DNA of 55,798 bases, from NCBI RefSeq assembly GCF_016745835.1, contig NZ_JAERVL010000035.1, positions 1-55,798 of the forward strand, in the 5' to 3' direction. Source of the stretch: Caldalkalibacillus salinus. GTDB taxonomy: Bacteria; Bacillota; Bacilli; Caldalkalibacillales; JCM-10596. A program made the translations under genes and the position numbers. The notes below the pieces were generated by a model. It ran no database searches. It was not told the DNA's origin and worked only from the letters and a program-made list of their open reading frames with translations. Below are positions 27,185 to 36,173 of this stretch, in pieces; positions within the stretch are counted from its first letter, which is position 1; each line of letters opens with the position of its first letter.

Positions 27185-28565
27185 GTTATGGGGCGGTCGT
27201 TTTACCAAAGAGACGAACCACTTAGTAGATGAATATACCGCGTCCATTTCCTTCGATCAGGCCTTAGCGCTAGAGGATATCGAAGGAAGTATCGCCCACG
27301 TTACGATGCTTGCCGAACAAAACATCATAGAGGCACACGAAGCGGACACGATCAAAGAAGGTCTACAAAAGATTAAGGAAAAATATCTTAATGGGGAGCT
27401 CCGTTTTTCTGTAGAAGATGAAGATATTCACATGAATATTGAAAGACTGCTCATAGAAGAAATCGGGACTGTTGGTGGAAAGCTGCATACAGGGCGCAGT
27501 CGGAATGATCAAGTGGCTACCGATATGCATCTGTATTTGAAGAAGAAGATTAATCAATTTATTTCACAACTCATTGATGTTCAACGGGCCATTATCAATC
27601 AAGCAGAAGCGCATGTGCATACGATCATACCAGGGTACACGCACCTCCAACGCGCACAGCCAATCTCTTTTGCACATCATTTACTCGCTTACTTCTGGAT
27701 GTTTGAACGAGATAAAAGTCGTCTCCAAGATAGCCTCAAACGTGTGGATTTCTCTCCACTTGGGGCTGGAGCACTAGCGGGGACCACTTTCCCCATTAAT
27801 AGACAGCGAACCGCAGAACTACTAGGTTTCGAGAATGTCTACCCTAACAGCTTAGACGCCGTCAGTGACCGGGACTTTATTCTGGAGTTTCTGTTTGACG
27901 CTTCGACCATTATGACTCACATGTCTCGATTATCCGAAGAACTCGTCATCTGGTCTAGTCAAGAATTTCAGTTCGTCGAGCTTGATGATGCTTTCTGTAC
28001 CGGTTCTAGTATCATGCCACAGAAGAAGAATCCGGATGTTCCTGAGCTGTTAAGAGCCAAGACGGGGAGAGTGAACGGTAATCTTGTAGGGCTTCTCACT
28101 GTACTCAAAGGGCTGCCATTAGCGTATAACAAGGATATGCAAGAGGATAAAGAGGGGATGTTCGACGCCGTCCAAACGTTAGATGGCGCTCTTGCCTTAC
28201 TGGCCCCTTTAATCGACTCCATGAGCGTGAACAAGGATCAGATGAAGCAAGCGGTAGAACAAGATTATTCCAACGCTACTGACCTCGCAGATTACCTTGC
28301 AGCAAAAGGGTTGCCTTTTCGAGAAGCGCACGAGGTGACAGGTCAGGTTGTGCTGTACGCCATCCAACACAAGAAGATGCTCTCCCAGCTTACCTTAGAG
28401 GAGTACAATACCTTTCATGATTTCTTTGATGAGCAGGTTTACGATGCCATACAGCCGGAGCAGGTTGTAGCGGTACGGAACAGTGAAGGGGGCACAGCGC
28501 CAACGGAGGTTGAAAAACAAATACAGCTCGCAAAGCATTTAATAGATGGGAAAGAAGACTGCTAA
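27177..28565 (+). CDS. argH: Argininosuccinate lyase
   Basis: Splits argininosuccinate into arginine and fumarate, the final step. Fumarase/aspartase fold with LWGGRFTK start, the [12 protein letters not shown] loop, [13 protein letters not shown] and the signature [18 protein letters not shown] with the catalytic Ser. 462 residues. ATG lies within the argG end, so translation is coupled. Confidence 0.97.
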   Translation: MSKLWGGRFTKETNHLVDEYTASISFDQALALEDIEGSIAHVTMLAEQNIIEAHEADTIKEGLQKIKEKYLNGELRFSVEDEDIHMNIERLLIEEIGTVGGKLHTGRSRNDQVATDMHLYLKKKINQFISQLIDVQRAIINQAEAHVHTIIPGYTHLQRAQPISFAHHLLAYFWMFERDKSRLQDSLKRVDFSPLGAGALAGTTFPINRQRTAELLGFENVYPNSLDAVSDRDFILEFLFDASTIMTHMSRLSEELVIWSSQEFQFVELDDAFCTGSSIMPQKKNPDVPELLRAKTGRVNGNLVGLLTVLKGLPLAYNKDMQEDKEGMFDAVQTLDGALALLAPLIDSMSVNKDQMKQAVEQDYSNATDLADYLAAKGLPFREAHEVTGQVVLYAIQHKKMLSQLTLEEYNTFHDFFDEQVYDAIQPEQVVAVRNSEGGTAPTEVEKQIQLAKHLIDGKEDC

Positions 28566-28590
28566 GACGCTATGTGTTAGTAGTCTTTTT
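28555..28590 (+). terminator. Terminator overlapping the argH stop
   Basis: AAGACTGCTAA (containing the argH stop codon) pairs with TTAGTAGTCTT, giving 11 pairs with one G-U, followed by a T-rich run. The rest of the gap to 28836 shows no gene; a palindrome GAGCTTTCGAGCTC lies just downstream. Confidence 0.8.
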
Positions 28591-28836
28591 CATTTTTTCG
28601 AGCTTTCGAGCTCTTATAATAGAAAGCTGAGACCGTATGACTTGATAGCTCTATTTGATACGACCGTGGGTTTGATAGAATGGCCAAAATGAATACCATA
28701 AGTTCGTGAAAAGCATGAGCTCCCGTGTTAGTAAAATTAACCATATATTGCAAACGGGCACATATACATATGGCTAGACGAAAGCTATACTAGAATTGAG
28801 AATAAAATACATGCTACTGAAAGGAAGGAGACCGAC

Positions 28837-29766
28837 ATGACATTGACAAGTCAACCAAGAATCCGTCCCAAGGCGCTATCAGTCATAACTTTAATTGCAA
28901 GTTTAGCACTTATATGTATCTTTATACCATTCACAGATACTGAAGTCAGCGCAGCTGAACAAACCTCAGTGAAGGTAGATGGACAAGCTGTCGTTTTCCC
29001 CGATACCCAACCGACTGTGTCTCAGGGACGCACGTTAGTCCCCCTACGCCCGATCGTTGAAGCCATGGGTGCAGATGTACAGTGGGATTCTGACAATAGG
29101 GTTGCTCATATTGCAATGGAAGGACAAGCTGAACTGAGTGTGCCCGTGGATTATCAGTATGTACAGTTGGACACGCAGGGAGAGTCTGCTGCAATAAAGA
29201 TTGACGTGCCGGCACAAGTTCTACATGGACGCACAATGGTACCATTACGTGTAATTGGAGAAAGTTTGGGCTACCGCGTCAATTGGGATAGTCAAACGTC
29301 CACCGCCGCATATGTGAAGACGGATGAAACACAACAAACATTCCAAAGCTATACAGTCGATGGTGATATTGAAAAACTTCATCCGTATGAGCTTGACGTT
29401 TTCTGGAGCGTGAATGAAAAAAGAGCATCCGCATCCGTTCAACCTCTCGCTTTACATGTGGACCTCAGTCTAGTGGCTAGGGAAAAATCTAAGGATATGC
29501 TAGACAATGGGTATTTTGACCATACGTCTCCAACGTACGGGACACCATTTGAAATGATGACGGAGTTCAACTTAAGCTACCGTGCAGCAGGTGAGAACAT
29601 CGCTGCCGGACAACGTTCCCCCGAAGAGGTGATGAACGGCTGGATGAATAGTCCGGGCCATCGACAAAATATCGAGAGTGAATCCTTCACTCATATTGGT
29701 GTGGGCTTTGTATCGGGTTCTACAGGTTATAGAAATTATTGGACCCAAATGTTCATGACGCCTTAA
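28837..29766 (+). CDS. Secreted CAP-domain protein with stalk-like N-terminal domain
   Basis: 309 residues: signal peptide (about 1-45, hydrophobic ALSVITLIASLALICIFIPF, then VSAAE), two halves of a copper-amine-oxidase-N-like domain (GRTLVPLRPIVEAMGADVQWD and GRTMVPLRVIGESLGYRVNWD, about 50-165), then a C-terminal CAP/SCP domain (about 185-309) with VNEKRASASVQPL, HTSPTYGTPFEMM, GENIAAG, WMNSPGHRQNI and HIGVGF. The same combination occurs in many Bacillaceae (YkwD-like). Probably exported and attached to, or acting near, the cell wall; activity unknown. Strong AAGGAAGGAG site before ATG. Confidence 0.9.
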   Translation: MTLTSQPRIRPKALSVITLIASLALICIFIPFTDTEVSAAEQTSVKVDGQAVVFPDTQPTVSQGRTLVPLRPIVEAMGADVQWDSDNRVAHIAMEGQAELSVPVDYQYVQLDTQGESAAIKIDVPAQVLHGRTMVPLRVIGESLGYRVNWDSQTSTAAYVKTDETQQTFQSYTVDGDIEKLHPYELDVFWSVNEKRASASVQPLALHVDLSLVAREKSKDMLDNGYFDHTSPTYGTPFEMMTEFNLSYRAAGENIAAGQRSPEEVMNGWMNSPGHRQNIESESFTHIGVGFVSGSTGYRNYWTQMFMTP

Positions 29767-29833
29767 TTACGCTTAGACACTCAACTTGATTTAATTATCT
29801 AAGTAAAACCAAATAAGGCTATTGTTTATAAGA

Positions 29834-29860
29834 AGCTGCCAATTCTTTGGCGGCTTTTTT
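29834..29860 (+). terminator. Terminator after the CAP-domain gene
   Basis: AGCTGCCAA-TTC-TTTGGCGGCT followed by TTTTTT. The rest of 29767-30093 is AT-rich and I see no gene in it. Confidence 0.9.
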
Positions 29861-30093
29861 ATTGTCTGAGAAAATCAATACATATACCAAAAGTTTTAAA
29901 ATTTATTATACTGACAATGAGTGTCTATTGATACAAAAAACGAACGAACACTAGTTCTATTATCCTGTACATTATGGCATATGGCTACAGTGACGAGAAA
30001 AAGTGACGTCAAGATTAGGCACTTCCTCTCATTTATTTCCTTTCTCATTTTGTTATGCTTATATTGTTAAAAAAGTAAAAGGAGAGTGAGAGG

Positions 30094-31431
30094 ATGAGGG
30101 GAAAATTTTCTCTACTTGTGTTGTTGGGTCTCATTTTGTCAATCATGGCTACAATGGGATTTCAAGTCCAGGCTACAGGGCAAGAGTTTAGGGCAGTTCA
30201 TGTTAATCATGACACTGGGGGGAATGAATCAGCTAAAGTCGTCTTAAATTTAGTAACATTGGATGAAGATGAGTTCTTCATTGCAGCAACAATTAAAGTA
30301 GACGACAATTACCAAAATTATGATATTGAGCAAAAAGGGAACGTCAAATTTGTAGAAGGACCTGCACAGTATGTCATGCTACCTGAAGAGAAAAGGATTA
30401 GTCCTAGACAGTATGCCTTAGTGCAGGCTGAGATACTCTACGAAGTTGATGAACAGAATTTGTGGGTTAATAAATCATTAGCAAATGAAGACGTGATGAG
30501 ATTTGTCTTTGACAAAGGGGAAAGAGAGTCTGTGGTATTTGAGGTAAGCGTGTCTGAACTAGATGAGCGGTTCCAGCAACAGGTTTATGAACTTGATACG
30601 CGAAACCTTACGGAGGGGCAAGCACCACTAACGCTATCTTATTGGGATCGTGAAACATTAAATTATAATACTATAGAAGAAACCTATGAAACAAATGGGC
30701 ATACACATAGTACATTAACCACATATGGGGTTAACGGTACAGTATACAATTTATTAAGTAAAGATAGGGTCCATGATCAACTCGTTTTCAATGTGAATAC
30801 ACATAGCAACTATGAGGAAGGCGAGGGTCGTATACAAACGAAGGTTCAAGTAGACGCACAAACAAAAGAGATCTACCGTGCATATTACGATGAATGGACA
30901 GTCAGTCAGCAAACGAATAACATTGCATTAGGGCAGCGTACCCACGATGCATATCCTATTGTTTCTAGACTAGACTTAGATCCCCCTTCTAAAGAGTCTA
31001 GTGGCTCACCTGAATATTTATCCACCTATCTTTGGGAAAGCTCTGGAGGAGTGTTAAACAATACCAGCTTAGACAGCCTTCCATTAACCCTTTGGCGCTA
31101 TAAACAACAAAACCTCGTTGATCATACGTTATCAGAGCCAACAAAAGAGAAGCAAGTAATAGAGGTTCCACACAATCATATGACTGCCGTATACCAAGCC
31201 GGTGATGGAACGTACCCCCAAGCATCTGAGAAAGCTTGGAGTGACCTATACCTCCATGCCGAGGGTCAAGAGTTTACGGTACAGTACGATATAGGAAACT
31301 ATAATACCCGTCTCCTTACCACGAATATGGCTGATGCATATGTACGTACTGTTAAGTGGCAGATACCGGTCCAGTGGGGGAAACGAACGATGACAATCGA
31401 TCACGTGACCGAGGTACAGCATGCAGAATAG
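30094..31431 (+). CDS. Secreted protein of unknown function
   Basis: 445 residues with a clear signal peptide (MRGKFSLLVLLGLILSIMATMGFQVQA, cleavage near TGQEF). The mature part is acidic and beta-strand-like, with alternating patterns such as VVLNLVTLDEDEFFIAATIKV and VHDQLVFNVNTHSNYEEGEGRIQTKVQVDA. No catalytic motif, membrane anchor, sorting signal or Cys pair was seen. It stands alone. ATG after AAAGGAGAG. Not recognised. Confidence 0.75.
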   Translation: MRGKFSLLVLLGLILSIMATMGFQVQATGQEFRAVHVNHDTGGNESAKVVLNLVTLDEDEFFIAATIKVDDNYQNYDIEQKGNVKFVEGPAQYVMLPEEKRISPRQYALVQAEILYEVDEQNLWVNKSLANEDVMRFVFDKGERESVVFEVSVSELDERFQQQVYELDTRNLTEGQAPLTLSYWDRETLNYNTIEETYETNGHTHSTLTTYGVNGTVYNLLSKDRVHDQLVFNVNTHSNYEEGEGRIQTKVQVDAQTKEIYRAYYDEWTVSQQTNNIALGQRTHDAYPIVSRLDLDPPSKESSGSPEYLSTYLWESSGGVLNNTSLDSLPLTLWRYKQQNLVDHTLSEPTKEKQVIEVPHNHMTAVYQAGDGTYPQASEKAWSDLYLHAEGQEFTVQYDIGNYNTRLLTTNMADAYVRTVKWQIPVQWGKRTMTIDHVTEVQHAE

Positions 31432-31536
31432 AACATCTTAAATGGCACTCAAGGTGCTATATAGCTGCCACTCAAGACTACAATTTAAAATGTAATATAT
31501 GTTAAATTCATTAATAATATTGACTATAATATAATA

Positions 31537-31574
31537 ACCCCCTTACGTCGTATGAAATACTGACACAAGGGGGT
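31537..31574. terminator. Hairpin between the secreted-protein gene and the ATP-grasp pair
   Basis: ACCCCCTT pairs with AAGGGGGT, with an inner GTCGTAT/ATACTGAC stem. No T-run follows directly, so it is a weak terminator candidate for the convergent transcripts. A second, looser pairing (GGCTAA-TCAACC near 31625 with GGTTGATCTTTAGCC near 31691) covers the 3' side of the minus-strand gene. The remainder of 31432-31706 is AT-rich without genes. Confidence 0.5.
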
Positions 31575-31706
31575 GCTCTTCTCCCACCGTATTTAAGGTT
31601 CTCTAAGAGAAATGAAAATGTGCTGGCTAATCAACCTTTTGTTACACGGTTATTTCTTCACCTGTTGTCATGTTGATAAGTGCGGGTGAGGTTGATCTTT
31701 AGCCTC

Positions 31707-32951
31707 CTAAGACTTAACCTTGCTTTCGGTGACAATTTTAATCTTTTTAGACAGTTCTTCAGCTTTTTCTAAAGCTTGCTGACCTGATGCCCCCTTGGTA
31801 ATGAGGTATCCTAATCTGCTCCACGAACTTGTTAAGTCTCTAATGACCCATCCAGGCTTTGCAAAAACATTTAAATTAACCGTGTCTGGGTCAGCTAGAA
31901 CGTCCTCTTTGCCAGTCACCTTTTCTACAATACCACCAGGCTGATCGATGATAAAGTGAATAGCAACGGCAGGGTATCGATCATACACTTTTTGGGCGTC
32001 AATATCGGCTAGTAACTTGAGAGTGATTTCATAAGGGCATTGACCCTCTTTCATTTTGATGAGATCGAAGATAAAATCCCCTGGTGCTCTGCCTGCACAT
32101 TCCACCAGGTAAACATCCTCGTTATCCATGATCCACTCTGAGTGTAAAATACCGTTCTCAATATTAAGATCATCGATCACATGATTGATATAGTCATTTA
32201 CTTTTTGCCTTTGTTTCTCATTGACGTCTGCAGGCAAATAGTGACCTAATTCTACAGGATAAGGTCCGTCCGAGGTATGCTTACAGGTGATATTATGAAA
32301 TGCAACCACACCATCTTTGACGATAGTTTCGGTACTAATTTCTCTTCCTTGTACAATTTCTTCAACGATGTATTCCCACTCGAGGGTGCGGTCGGCCTCA
32401 AAAACCCCTTCAGAAGCACTGAGTGTGTGTTCCCATGCGGCGTCTATATCTTTTTCATCAAAAATTTTGATGACCCCTGTGCTAGCTTGACGATTAGCAG
32501 GCTTCAGTATGATGGGTTGATTGATGTTTAGAAAGAAGTCACGAACGTCTTCAGCTGTTTCAACTTGTTGATATTGAGGTTGTTGGATTGGACTCTCTTT
32601 TAAGGCATTTCGTAGCTTAATTTTGTTTGTTAAGGCGTAAGCTGCTGTGGTGCCAAGTCCAGGAAGACCTAGTTCACTAGAGGCCAGTGTCGCACATTGG
32701 ACAGCATACTCTACACCAGGAATAATGATGTTAGCTTTCACCTCGTTAGCGACCTTCATCACATCTTTGTAGGCCTCTTCATTAAGTTGATATTCTATAT
32801 AGTAGGCCTTTGTTATTTTACCATCAAGAACATCACCTAGATTTCTCTTATTCCAAATATCTTTTTCTTCTACTATATATAGGTTAAGAGAGTCATACTC
32901 ATTTAATTTATTGACCCATGATATATTAGTTCCGATTAGTAAGACGTTCAT
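31707..32951 (-). CDS. ATP-grasp ligase, L-amino-acid-ligase-like (B)
   Basis: 414 residues. The ATP-grasp fold activates a carboxylate as acyl phosphate and couples it to an amine. Seen: N-terminal Rossmann-like part (MNVLLIGTN), ATP-binding ILKPANRQASTGVIKI, the EEIVQGREISTETIV segment, and the metal site in HSEWIMDNEDVYLVECAGRAPGD. The C-terminal SSWSRLGYLITKGASGQQALEKAEEL fits the LAL_C2-type end of L-amino-acid ligases. ATG 32951 (TTG 32954 just before it) with GAGGTG upstream; it overlaps the upstream ATP-grasp gene by 26 bases, so the two are coupled. Substrates unknown. Part of the 31.7-41.0 kb cluster. Confidence 0.85.
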   Translation of the reverse strand: MNVLLIGTNISWVNKLNEYDSLNLYIVEEKDIWNKRNLGDVLDGKITKAYYIEYQLNEEAYKDVMKVANEVKANIIIPGVEYAVQCATLASSELGLPGLGTTAAYALTNKIKLRNALKESPIQQPQYQQVETAEDVRDFFLNINQPIILKPANRQASTGVIKIFDEKDIDAAWEHTLSASEGVFEADRTLEWEYIVEEIVQGREISTETIVKDGVVAFHNITCKHTSDGPYPVELGHYLPADVNEKQRQKVNDYINHVIDDLNIENGILHSEWIMDNEDVYLVECAGRAPGDFIFDLIKMKEGQCPYEITLKLLADIDAQKVYDRYPAVAIHFIIDQPGGIVEKVTGKEDVLADPDTVNLNVFAKPGWVIRDLTSSWSRLGYLITKGASGQQALEKAEELSKKIKIVTESKVKS

Positions 32952-34140
32952 CAATAGTCACCTCTTCCTCAATTTTAAAAGCGACACGATCGAGTAGTTC
33001 GTCGGCTAAATCCTTTGTCTGTTTGTCATCGCGGACAATAAAATAACCTAGCCTTGAAAAGAAGCCATCTGGTGGAGTGAAGTATCGCTTTCCAACTTGG
33101 CAGTAAGGACTGATTTTGAGATCGTGAAGTTGCGGAATGTTTTCTGTGTCTAATGTTGGGGGTTCAGTTAATACACCAGTTTTATACGGTGTGATGATTC
33201 TCATACTTGCATATCCATCTTTATTTGGGGTCAGATCAGGTTTTAAACCTAGACATACTTTCAAGGATTCGCGGGCTAAGTTGATACCTGAGGCTAAATG
33301 TGTAATCAATGGAATACAGTCGCCACCGAGCCGACCTGCCACCTCTATCACGACTGGCCCTTCACGTGTGAGACGAAATTCCAAATGAAAAGGACAATGG
33401 TCAATGTCTAGGGAAGATAAGGCTTTCTCTGTTGTATGATAAATGTCTGCTTTCACACGGTCTTCTAGCTGGGCTGGAAAATCATGTCCTATCTCTTCAA
33501 AAAATGGCTCAGGGCTCAGTTGCTTACTCGTAATACCAGAATAGTAGATATTATTGTTATGTATCACGCCATCTATACTGAATTCTGGTCCTTCTATATA
33601 CTCTTCAATCATAAACGCCTGCCCCTTATGACGTAGGGCGAGATAAGATTGTTGAGCTTCTTTCTTATTTAATACTTTCTGAACACCTATACTACTCCAT
33701 CCACTGACGGGTTTGATTACAGCAGGATAGGTAACATGGTCAAAGCCCGGGTCATACTCATGATGAATATATGCCCATGCAGGTGAGGGAACGTTGTTTT
33801 CCTGAAATAAATGTCTCATCTTACTTTTGTCACGCACGTTAAATCGAGCATGGAGAGGGATACTGGGTAAGTGAAAGTGATGGCACACTTCTGACACGAT
33901 TGGTACAAACGCTTCAACATAAGTCGTCACTCCGGCCAGCTTCGGGGCAAAACCCTCAAGTGCATCACAAATCGCATCTGTTGTTATGGCATCTACTTCA
34001 ATGTAATGATGGGCATACGCCTGTTCCCACGTCATTTGCTGGTTATGAATAATGAGTACTTCATAATCCAGCTTGGAAGCTTCCTCTAGGATGTAATAAC
34101 GGTAATCCTTGACACCAGATCCTATAAAGACAATATACAC
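32926..34140 (-). CDS. ATP-grasp ligase, L-amino-acid-ligase-like (A)
   Basis: 404 residues from GTG 34140. Signatures: VIKPVSGWSSIGVQKV, MIEEYIEGPEFSIDGVI, and HLEFRLTREGPVVIEVAGRLGGD for metal binding; the C-terminal FFSRLGYFIVRDDKQTKDLADELLDR resembles LAL_C2. The start was moved from ATG 34188 to GTG 34140 because GGAGG lies seven bases before the GTG and the protein then begins with the fold's first strand (VYIVFIGSG). First gene of the leftward operon, diverging from the WD40 gene. Paralogous in layout to the other ATP-grasp genes here, but clearly diverged. Confidence 0.85.
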   Translation of the reverse strand: MYIVFIGSGVKDYRYYILEEASKLDYEVLIIHNQQMTWEQAYAHHYIEVDAITTDAICDALEGFAPKLAGVTTYVEAFVPIVSEVCHHFHLPSIPLHARFNVRDKSKMRHLFQENNVPSPAWAYIHHEYDPGFDHVTYPAVIKPVSGWSSIGVQKVLNKKEAQQSYLALRHKGQAFMIEEYIEGPEFSIDGVIHNNNIYYSGITSKQLSPEPFFEEIGHDFPAQLEDRVKADIYHTTEKALSSLDIDHCPFHLEFRLTREGPVVIEVAGRLGGDCIPLITHLASGINLARESLKVCLGLKPDLTPNKDGYASMRIITPYKTGVLTEPPTLDTENIPQLHDLKISPYCQVGKRYFTPPDGFFSRLGYFIVRDDKQTKDLADELLDRVAFKIEEEVTIDERLTNRN

Positions 34141-34194
34141 ATTAAAGCCTCCTATAACGACATCATGTATTTTTTTTGCAAACGTCATTTTTAA

Positions 34195-34270
34195 AAATAG
34201 TCATATTGCCTTCTTGACTATTTATTCCTATATTTAATAATATTAGGATATACCCCATCTCGTTGACTAT
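34195..34270. promoter_or_regulatory. Divergent control region with TGACTAT repeats
   Basis: AAATAGTCA (34195-34203) and TGACTATTT (34215-34223) form a 9-base inverted repeat with an 11-base spacer. A third half-site, TGACTAT, is at 34264-34270. Each of the two rightward copies also forms a TTGACT -35-like box (34214 and 34263); the first is followed after 18 bases by TAATAT. The region sits between the leftward ATP-grasp pair and the rightward WD40 gene, where one regulator could control both. No regulator gene is in the cluster. Confidence 0.5.
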
Positions 34271-34320
34271 ATTATAACAAAAGTTCAAATATTTTTAAAA
34301 TTAAAATTTTTAGGAGGGAC

Positions 34321-36081
34321 ATGATGCATAAGGGACCCATTACATGTGTTGTGGTTAGTAAAGATGGTCGTACGGTTTACACAGGGGGTTATGATAAGAG
34401 ATTATTCGCTTGGGACAGAAAGAATGATACATATGAATTAGTAACTGAACATGAGCACTTAATTACTAGTTTAGCCCTCTCAAGTGATGGTGAAACATTA
34501 GCATGTGGTTCATCTGATCATACCATATCTCTTCACAATACCAAGTCAAATCAATTAATAGGTAAGTTGATTGGGCATTCAGATGATATTGAAACCGTTG
34601 CGTTCGGTAAAGATGATCAATGGCTAGTATCAGGATCTAATAATTTAGATAGTCGTGTGCTCGTTTGGGACCTAAAAACTAAAAGTATTGTACAGCAATT
34701 TAAAGGCCACCATAATGGCAGTGTTAACGATATACACGTTTTTGGGGATAGAGTCTACTCGGCTGCCGATGATGGCAATGTGTTTATTTGGGATATTCAT
34801 ACTGGCCAAGTGATAAAGAATCTAGCACCATTTGATTGTGACCTTGACGCTTGTGATGGCAATAATGAAAAAGGTTTGTTTGCACTAGGAATGGATGATG
34901 GAACGGTTATTTTTTACGACTCTTATAGCGGTAAAGAGTTGGACAAGTTTTCAGCACATGAGTTTGGTGTTAAATGTCTTACATTCTCACCCTCCGGTAG
35001 TCAATTTCTCACAGCAGGTTATGACCACCAAATTAAGATTTGGTCTACGGACTCATTAGAATTAATATCAACATTACCCTCGTATCAGTATCAATGGGAA
35101 CGTTCAGTCGTGTGGACACCGGATGAAAAGTGTATCGTTGGCGGTAGCTTCGGTGTGAAATACTGTATTTGGGATATAGAAAAGGAACAATTTGTAGGTC
35201 ACGATACTGAAAGGGCAACCCCGTCTATTAATGATATTGCTATCGATTCGAAGGGTAATATAGCCACAGCTTCTGACGATGGCAAATTCAGAATAAATGG
35301 GGATGACGTTGGGGAAGCCAACTTAGTCCTTAATAACGCTGTTACATTGTCTTTGGATGGTAGGTATGCCGTATGGGGCGACCATTCTAGTCAAGTTCAT
35401 CTCTACGATACAATTAAAAATGACATTAAATTCTCATTAGAGACAAAAGGTCCAGTCAATGTCATCAAATACTCAAGTGATGATCATAGTTTTTATGTCG
35501 GGACATACGCTGGGTACGTCCATCAGTTTAGCCCTGATGCCCAGGAGTGGAAAAACGAATGGAAATTGCACACAGGGGCCATTAAAGGATTGGATATCTC
35601 TGATGGCACCATGGTATCGGGTTCATCAGACGGTTCTATACGGGTAATCAATTTAAGTCGTGCGGAAAGCTACAACATCGTAGGGACATTAAATATAGTT
35701 GATGACTTAGCATTAACGAATGACAATGATGCCATCGTTGTTGTGGGGAGAGATTTACTCGTAAGGTTGTATAGTCTGACGACTGGAAAAATAATCGACC
35801 AACATACGTTACACAGATATTCCTTGAAAAGTGTTGACATCGATGAGGATAATACCATTTATGCCGGAGACTACTGGGGAAACGTCTCTATCTGGAATCC
35901 GTATTTGAATAAGGAACCGAAGTTTATAAAAGTGGCCCAAAATGGAATCAGTGGTATTCAATGTCATAAAAATAAAGCTTATGCTGCATCTTATGATGGT
36001 GGTGTGTATTCTATTGATCTCACTGGCAATGTTAGAGAGGAACTAAGACTCTTCGATCAATCCAAAATATTGACCGCATAG
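34321..36081 (+). CDS. WD40-repeat beta-propeller protein
   Basis: 586 residues made almost wholly of WD40-like repeats of about 40 residues, many ending in a W-D or similar pair (KRLFAWD, RVLVWDLKT, NVFIWDIHTG, QIKIWST, KYCIWDIEKE, NVSIWNP), probably 12-14 blades, i.e. two propellers. No kinase, signal peptide, membrane helix or other domain, so a cytoplasmic scaffold is likely. ATG 34321 or 34324 after AGGAGGG (the second gives better spacing). It shares the divergent control region with the ATP-grasp operon. A stand-alone WD40 protein inside a small-molecule cluster is unusual; its job here is unknown. Confidence 0.88.
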   Translation: MMHKGPITCVVVSKDGRTVYTGGYDKRLFAWDRKNDTYELVTEHEHLITSLALSSDGETLACGSSDHTISLHNTKSNQLIGKLIGHSDDIETVAFGKDDQWLVSGSNNLDSRVLVWDLKTKSIVQQFKGHHNGSVNDIHVFGDRVYSAADDGNVFIWDIHTGQVIKNLAPFDCDLDACDGNNEKGLFALGMDDGTVIFYDSYSGKELDKFSAHEFGVKCLTFSPSGSQFLTAGYDHQIKIWSTDSLELISTLPSYQYQWERSVVWTPDEKCIVGGSFGVKYCIWDIEKEQFVGHDTERATPSINDIAIDSKGNIATASDDGKFRINGDDVGEANLVLNNAVTLSLDGRYAVWGDHSSQVHLYDTIKNDIKFSLETKGPVNVIKYSSDDHSFYVGTYAGYVHQFSPDAQEWKNEWKLHTGAIKGLDISDGTMVSGSSDGSIRVINLSRAESYNIVGTLNIVDDLALTNDNDAIVVVGRDLLVRLYSLTTGKIIDQHTLHRYSLKSVDIDEDNTIYAGDYWGNVSIWNPYLNKEPKFIKVAQNGISGIQCHKNKAYAASYDGGVYSIDLTGNVREELRLFDQSKILTA

Positions 36082-36105
36082 TATGGCAACATCCATCAGC
36101 ATAAC

Positions 36106-36149
36106 GGTAAAGGTAATCTGTACACGTATAGGTTACCTTTCCTTTTATT
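36106..36149 (+). terminator. Hairpin between the WD40 and RibD-like genes
   Basis: GGTAAAGGTAA pairs with TTACCTTTCC, followed by TTTTATT. The poor T-run suggests partial termination, so the RibD-like and later genes may be expressed at a lower level than the WD40 gene or from their own promoter. Confidence 0.5.
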
Positions 36150-36173
36150 CAATTCAGAAGGAGAGAATGTGGC

